Shown piece by piece: positions 58,701-64,000 of a DNA stretch of 64,000 nucleotides; the first letter of the stretch is position 1, and the number at the start of each line of letters is the position of its first letter. A model generated the notes under the pieces. That model saw nothing but the letters and a program-made list of their open reading frames with translations, was not told the origin of the DNA and ran no database searches. The translations under genes and the position numbers were made by a program. The stretch is from Lineus longissimus (lineage: Eukaryota > Nemertea > Pilidiophora > Heteronemertea > Lineidae): positions 129,001-193,000 of the forward strand of contig NC_088326.1 of the NCBI RefSeq assembly GCF_910592395.1, given 5' to 3'.

Positions 58701-61700
58701 GCAGAGCCGGTCTGGCAGAGCCGGTCTGGCAGACCCAGTCTGGTGCTGTGCTATGGCATTCATGACATTCTACACTCATTGAATACTCTCCCTATTTCCA
58801 GGTCAACCTCATCTATAAACTCCTTCAAAAGGCAGCAAAAACTTCCAAAATGGTGATGAACAATGTGCAGCAGTTTAGCAGGAAAATATTCCCAAAAGTG
58901 CTAAAGAAATCAATAGGCAAAAAGGAGGCTGTACCAGAGGAGAAGAGTCCATCGAAACCAACCGAGCCTCCCACTGAGTCTAGTCAACTGCTGGAGTCGA
59001 GTGACCCTCAGGACACTGGTGAGTTGAGTCTTACTTGATTGAGTATGGTGAAGCCGATGGGGAGGGCATCTTCTATCTCTCTGTACATTGAAACTATTCA
59101 CACATGCTTGAGGAATGTACCAGCCTCAAACTGTGCATGCTGGTCCCCGGAAGACCATCAATTTAATCCCCTTGCTCCTGCCTATTGTTCCCTTGAAGCA
59201 CTTGGTTCTTTTGACAACATCGATGCATCATGAGAGAAATATCCCATAGTTCAGAAGGTGATTGAATCTGTTTCTCTATTCACAGCCACTGAAGACCAGT
59301 CTGTAAAAAGCATCCGTCCTATCGGCGAGATCCTGACAGACGTCCCAACCAGTTCTGCTGTCCAGCTCTCTCTCTGGATTCAATGGACGCTACCCAAGTT
59401 CCTGCTCCGGCTGTTCAGGACTTGCCCGAGTGGAAATGAGTTCTGCATTTCTACAGATTTGGAGGACCTGACGACCTCTATTGACGTTCAGGAGATCTAC
59501 TGCAAGGTCAAGTCCAAGGTCGGAGCGTTGAACATCAGTCACTATGAGAAAAAGTATGTTTACAAATATGGCAGTCCTAAAATACCTTGGTAGAGTGTAG
59601 TTATTTTCAAATTTTGAGGTAATGGCTGACTTTGATCCAGTAGTAAAACTCTTTATTAAGAAATGATATGAGACTTTGTGTTTTGCAGAAGTGATTCATG
59701 GGTCCCTGGCCGACACGCTGGAGTCATCGTATCAACATCGGGAAAACTCTCCAAAAACATTACCATCTTGAACAACAAATCGTGGACGTCACTGAATCAA
59801 CCAATCATCAACCTTTACAATATCCAAGACTTTAAACCTCGCGACAGCAGCCATGGCTTCCTCAACCTGACCTTCACAAGGGCACTGAGGAAAAATGTCC
59901 AGAAGAAGATGAACACTTTAAAGATGACTAACAGTGATGATGACATCTTGTCTGATTTAGGTGATGAATCGGAGATTCTTGTCAACACGTATGTGGATGA
60001 GATCTGTCTGAACACGCAGCCATTTGATGCTGTCGCACATGTTCCGATCGCATTACATCTTGTGGAGATCTTTGCAGTGCATGATGGGATTGAGAAGGTG
60101 TTAACGGATAAACCGGTAGCGCCACCTATGAAGGTTGTGGAGAAACTGCCCTGGTTTCAGTCCGATACGCTGCCCCTGTTCTATCTCAACATGGCCAATA
60201 TTCGAATCTTTGTACCGTTGGATGAAAAATGTGACCCAGGCCTGGCAACTGGCATACCCAAAGGTGAAGGAAGTAAGGAATCAGGACTGGCGTCCGAAAT
60301 GTCCAAGGATGAAATCCAAGAAGTGATGGAGAGAAAATCTCCCGATAGTACGCTTCATCATGACATGTACGTGTTCCAGGTTCTCTCTGTTTGCTTGACT
60401 CCACAACCGGAAAACCCACTACCTCGTTCCCCTGTAAACGACGACCTGTACAGAAAACTGCTTCAAGCTGGATTGTCGCAGAATCCTGGCTCAGAGGTTG
60501 AAGACCGACAATACCAGTTAGATCTCTGCGGTCTAGGGCTGTGTACTGGCACCTGGGCCGAGGTTGATACCGGTTCCGCCCAGTGTCAAAACCTGGAAGA
60601 TGAGGAGGTGATCGGTGTCCAGAATCCGGCGTTGGAGTGGAACAATCTGATCACCAAGACGTCAGAGGAAGATGTCCATCTTGTTCCCATAGCAACCAGT
60701 GTTGACCTGAGGATAGTCGCAGCTCCAGCCCTTGTCTACAAGACCAAGAACCAGGACACCTTGGTGAGTACCAGTCATTGACCAAGAACAGGGACACCTT
60801 GGTGAGTACCAGTCATTGACCAAGAACAGGGACACCTTGGTGAGTACCAGTGCAGTTGTTCAGTATAACATGTGTGACACCTTGAAAACATTCCATTTTG
60901 AATGCCATATTTCACAGGTTACTCATGTGTTGAAAGTGGCAAGCATTTTCAAATTAGAACTTGTCTGATGTGATGATTGTTTGTATCTTCAGCCAGCACT
61001 CGTCAGTGGATACTCCCTGGAGGTGAACGCCATCAGTGACATAGACTTCACCCTCTCGACAAGTCAGGTGAAGCTACTCATTCAAATCGCCCAATCAAAC
61101 ATCGGCTTGTTCAGCAACAAGGCAACGTCAACTAACCAACCGGAAAGCTTGTTTCAAAGGGACCAATCAGAAAGCTCGTATATTGAGGTTTCAGAACGTT
61201 CTCCGCGTTCATCTGAGGTTAATCCAAACGACAGCGGTGTGGGGAGTGAAGCATCCACTTTGAAGACTCACGCAGCAAAACCAAGTTTGGCAAGAAATGT
61301 ATCTGCTACGGCGATTGAGAAGAAATTAGTAGTACGGCAGACGTCTTTATTTGACCAGGAATTGAATGGAAAGAAATTGGAGGCGAGTCCGTCTGTAAGT
61401 GATCAGGATGTGACACTTCTTCCCCACATTATGGACATAACGAAGGAAACACTGACGATTCATCCAAGGCGGCAGCCCAGACATCCACGCAGCATTCAAA
61501 AGGTGCCCTCTCGTGAGCAAAACTCAAATGAGCTGTCTTTTACACCGTTTGATGTCCTTCTGACTGCGGGAAAGATTACCCTGATAGCGTATCGCCACTC
61601 AGTGGTGAACAAAGCTGATTTAGATAAGACCAACCAGAGTGTTCATGTGGAACCAGAACAGCGCAAATCGAAAGGTGACCTCGAATGGCGGGAGGAGAAA

Positions 61701-64000
61701 CCACTTGGAGATTTGACGATGTCAGATGAGTTCAGCGGTGCTAGCTTCGTCGGGTCGGATATATCAGGCATGACGTTACTCCCGTCTGTCCCAACCTTGA
61801 TGGAGGCCCACCTCCCAAACATGCGGTATGCGGGGAACCAGTCTGAGAGCGAACACAGCTGCGACGACAGTGATTATGTTTACCAGACAATCCCGTTCTT
61901 ATTCGCAAACTTCTCGCAGCCTCACAGTCTGGTGAATATTAAGCCAAACGCCCAAAAGGTGGAGCTGTCTTGTTATGATTTCACATTGAAAGGTCCAAAG
62001 GCGAACCACGTGATGACAGATGACTTGAAGGTTCTCCCTGACTTCACAGACTTTCCTCTTCCTTGGTTAGAAACACGTGCTGGTGATGCCAACCCGAAAA
62101 CAGGCATCCCGCCAAGTCTCTACACTCTCAGGATCACCGACTTCCTACAGACGCCTGCTGATATCTCATTGAGTTTAGAGCGCCCACTCAAGTTCAGTGT
62201 CAGTATCAGTAAACTGGAGCAGGCAAATGAGTTTATGGGACAACTTTGGCCATTTGGGTTGGGAGAGGACACATCACGAGAGACACTGAAGGGTAAGTTA
62301 TCAAGGTACTGTCAGAACTTGTCTAGTTTCTCCAGTACGAGGGTAGACCACATGGAAAACGACTCGCGAATTTACTCTCAAATCAATGCTTAAAGTATCT
62401 CCTAGTCCTACTACTGTCCATAGCCTGGAATAGTAGTGATTGTTGAGTTTAATGGATTGTCTAACATCTGTAACGAAGCAATGGGTAATATCATGGTTTG
62501 TGGATGTTATTTACTGCATTGACAGCTGGTCAGTTTGTGACGATGCACTTTGATAAGTCACAAAAGAAGATTGAGAACTTGCCATTGCCAATATTTCTTC
62601 CAGACACTAAACCTCCTTCTGGTACAAGTCGGAGAAAACTCATGAAAATCACACGAAAACATCTTGGCCAGATCAACAATCTCCAGGTGAAGACAGTCCA
62701 AGTGGTGGTTGTCATGGAAACAGTGTCACATGATGCTAATGCCCAGGTTACTGTAGCAACCAGTGGTATCCATGGTGATGTTGATATCACCAATGACTTG
62801 GGTCAAGCCTCGACCATCATCGGGCGTCTTCTCATTAACGACCTCCAGTGTCTGACCTCGTACCACAAGAAGACACGCCCGTTCATCGGGCCGCTCACAG
62901 TCAGCTCGACAGCCAGTGCCACCTGGTGTGAACACAGTGGACCAAGCTGGGTCCCCAGGATCATCGGCTGCGTGGATGTTGGCGCGTTTGACATTGTGTT
63001 CGGCCAGGAGCACTTCATGACCTTTGACCTCCTGAGACAACACATCGAGGCATACCTACAGGTAAGAGTTTGTCCCGTCCAAACATTCAGTCTAACAAAG
63101 CTAGTCACATGTGCTAAATGATTGAAGGAGACATGATAGTTGTAATGAGATGGTGCTTAATCCAATCAGTGTCCTTGCTGAGAGTGCCGTGTGCTTGTGA
63201 AATGTTCTAAAGTAAAGGTGCAATGACACCTTATCCTAGTCAATCATTGAGATATACCTGGCCAAAGGTCTCTCTAGAGCGTTATCAACCTTTTCAGAAG
63301 TCAAAGTCATCATGTCAACATTCACAAAAACCAGCACGTTCTCGTCCCAAGAAGCCACCTGTGAGTTCTCCGAGCTTCAAGGTTTCTAAACACAGTGTTG
63401 ACGACCTGAGGCGGGGTGCGTTTCAATACATCATGGAAGAGGGTATGTTTGGATGAGTGAGGTTTAACAAGCTTATATTTTGACAGCATTTTATGTTTCC
63501 CAGCAGTTTGTTAGCAACATGAGTGTCTAATATTTAACCCCTCATGCTGCATATAGTTCCTGTCAAGAATACAGCCTTGAGCAAAAGGTACTCTTAAGTT
63601 GGCAACAGTATGTCTCTTACCATCTCAGACAAGTTTATTATTGCAATAAACAGATTGAGAAAGGTCAGTCACAGCTCTGTAACCAAAACCTAAAGTAATC
63701 TGATATTCAATGAATGATTCATTTTAGTTGAGTCGACGATTCAGCCGAACCCCAATGAAGTGATCTTCTGTAGTGACGATGATGGTCAGTGTACAATGAC
63801 GTGGTGCTATCCCGAGGCGCGCATGCTGACCATGTTCCATGTCACACCTGTACCATTCAACATTGATGTTGATGACGATGCCAGCTTCATTGGTGATGAG
63901 TCACTGAAGGTACTGTCCGCTTGGTTCACTCATCCAAGTATTCAATACGAGCGAGGGTCTCAAGCAGTCATCATTATGATGTTGTCTTTCTGCCTTACAG
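52748..64000 (+). CDS. VPS13B: Vacuolar protein sorting 13B (bridge-like lipid transfer protein), 5' part of gene
   Basis: VPS13B is a giant rod-shaped lipid-transfer protein acting at the Golgi; human loss causes Cohen syndrome. Twenty exons: 52748-53657, 53883-54076, 54181-54390, 54504-54738, 54936-55112, 55233-55603, 56039-56157, 56346-56653, 56904-57080, 57214-57381, 57491-57675, 57975-58197, 58342-58559, 58802-59018, 59286-59553, 59689-60763, 60993-62292, 62526-63061, 63298-63442 and 63728-63909. All are in phase, giving 2,406 codons of an expected roughly 4,000. The N-terminal chorein region is VPS13B-like: LESYVTPLLMGYV, LQVSLWGGDIVLNKL, SGHIHELRIHVPW, then VNNLILKFVEDDIVLS, LVLRKVVDFHDLTVCLDKR and WAGWAWSFVP. 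The window's last bases are a splice acceptor, so exon 21 starts at 64001. The C-terminal half is outside. Confidence 0.95.
55568..55966 (+). repeat. 57-bp in-frame repeat spanning the VPS13B exon-6 donor, seven copies of the exon end
   Basis: The end of exon 6 (CATCTGTATATCAAG|GTACGT) and 36 further bases are repeated so that seven donors occur at 57-bp steps (exon ends 55603 to 55945). 57 nt is 19 codons and the frame stays open through all copies (VRVGEGSSLHHCHTHLYIK per unit), then stops at about 56000. Confidence 0.95.
58676..58731. repeat. 14-bp repeat, four copies, in VPS13B intron 13
   Basis: GAGCCGGTCTGGCA repeated four times. Upstream in the same intron (about 58602-58630) lies a diverged copy of part of exon 13 (GTGTCCACGTCGACATGGA). 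Confidence 0.9.
60742..60856 (+). repeat. 38-bp repeat spanning the VPS13B exon-16 donor, three copies
   Basis: GACCAAGAACAGGGACACC plus TTG|GTGAGTACC is repeated with period 38, giving donors after 60763, 60801 and 60839. Read-through of the first donor meets a TGA within six codons, so only the first donor gives a normal product. Confidence 0.95.

Noticed and set aside
60764-60856. Variable exon extension at the VPS13B exon-16 donor
   Set aside because: The 38-bp period breaks the frame and an in-frame TGA follows the first donor, so the later donors cannot give a normal protein.

Overview
This is nuclear DNA of an animal. Genes are split by GT-AG introns with in-phase exons, and all seven spliced genes can be read exon by exon. 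The gene content (opine dehydrogenase, two lineage-style Cys-loop receptors, ketohexokinase, an ethanolamine kinase-like enzyme, RITA1, VPS13B) suits a marine bilaterian invertebrate. A lophotrochozoan such as a mollusc, annelid or brachiopod is my best guess, but the phylum is inference. I see no bacterial, viral or CRISPR sequence.

Layout. 20-2845 (+): complete six-exon ketohexokinase. 4.1-6.8 kb (+): opine dehydrogenase, with three candidate start-codon mini-exons. 7.5-14.9 kb (-): two tandem nicotinic-receptor-like subunit genes with matching exon lengths. 17.8-20.9 kb (+): choline/ethanolamine kinase family gene, followed by a 95-bp palindromic MITE with 9-bp target-site duplication. 20.9-28.5 kb: mostly gene-free. 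28.5-42.3 kb (+): a ten-exon gene for a predicted single-pass membrane protein (Cys module-CUB-TSP1-Cys module-CUB-TM-basic tail) that I cannot assign to a named family. 45.8-46.5 kb (-): RITA1 homologue. 47.9-48.9 kb (+): six-finger C2H2 protein. 50.35-50.42 kb (-): tRNA-Ala(UGC). 52.7 kb to the right edge (+): 20 exons, about 2,406 codons, of VPS13B. The last bases of the window are an intact splice acceptor, so the gene continues.

The neighbours belong to unrelated processes: fructose metabolism, anaerobic glycolysis, neurotransmission, phospholipid synthesis, Notch regulation and Golgi lipid transfer. They do not form an operon or pathway cluster.

The most unusual feature is the minisatellite content. 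Short tandem duplications repeatedly begin at, or contain, a functional gene signal. Examples are splice donors (VPS13B exons 6 and 16; membrane-protein exons 1, 4, 5, 6 and 8), a splice acceptor plus upstream ORF (VPS13B 5' leader, six copies), a stop codon (membrane protein, five copies) and a start-codon mini-exon (opine dehydrogenase, three copies). One array, in VPS13B, is a 57-bp unit repeated with its donor so that each copy could add 19 in-frame residues. The duplicated [Cys module + CUB] unit of the membrane protein and this splice-signal duplication are the best candidates for something undescribed.
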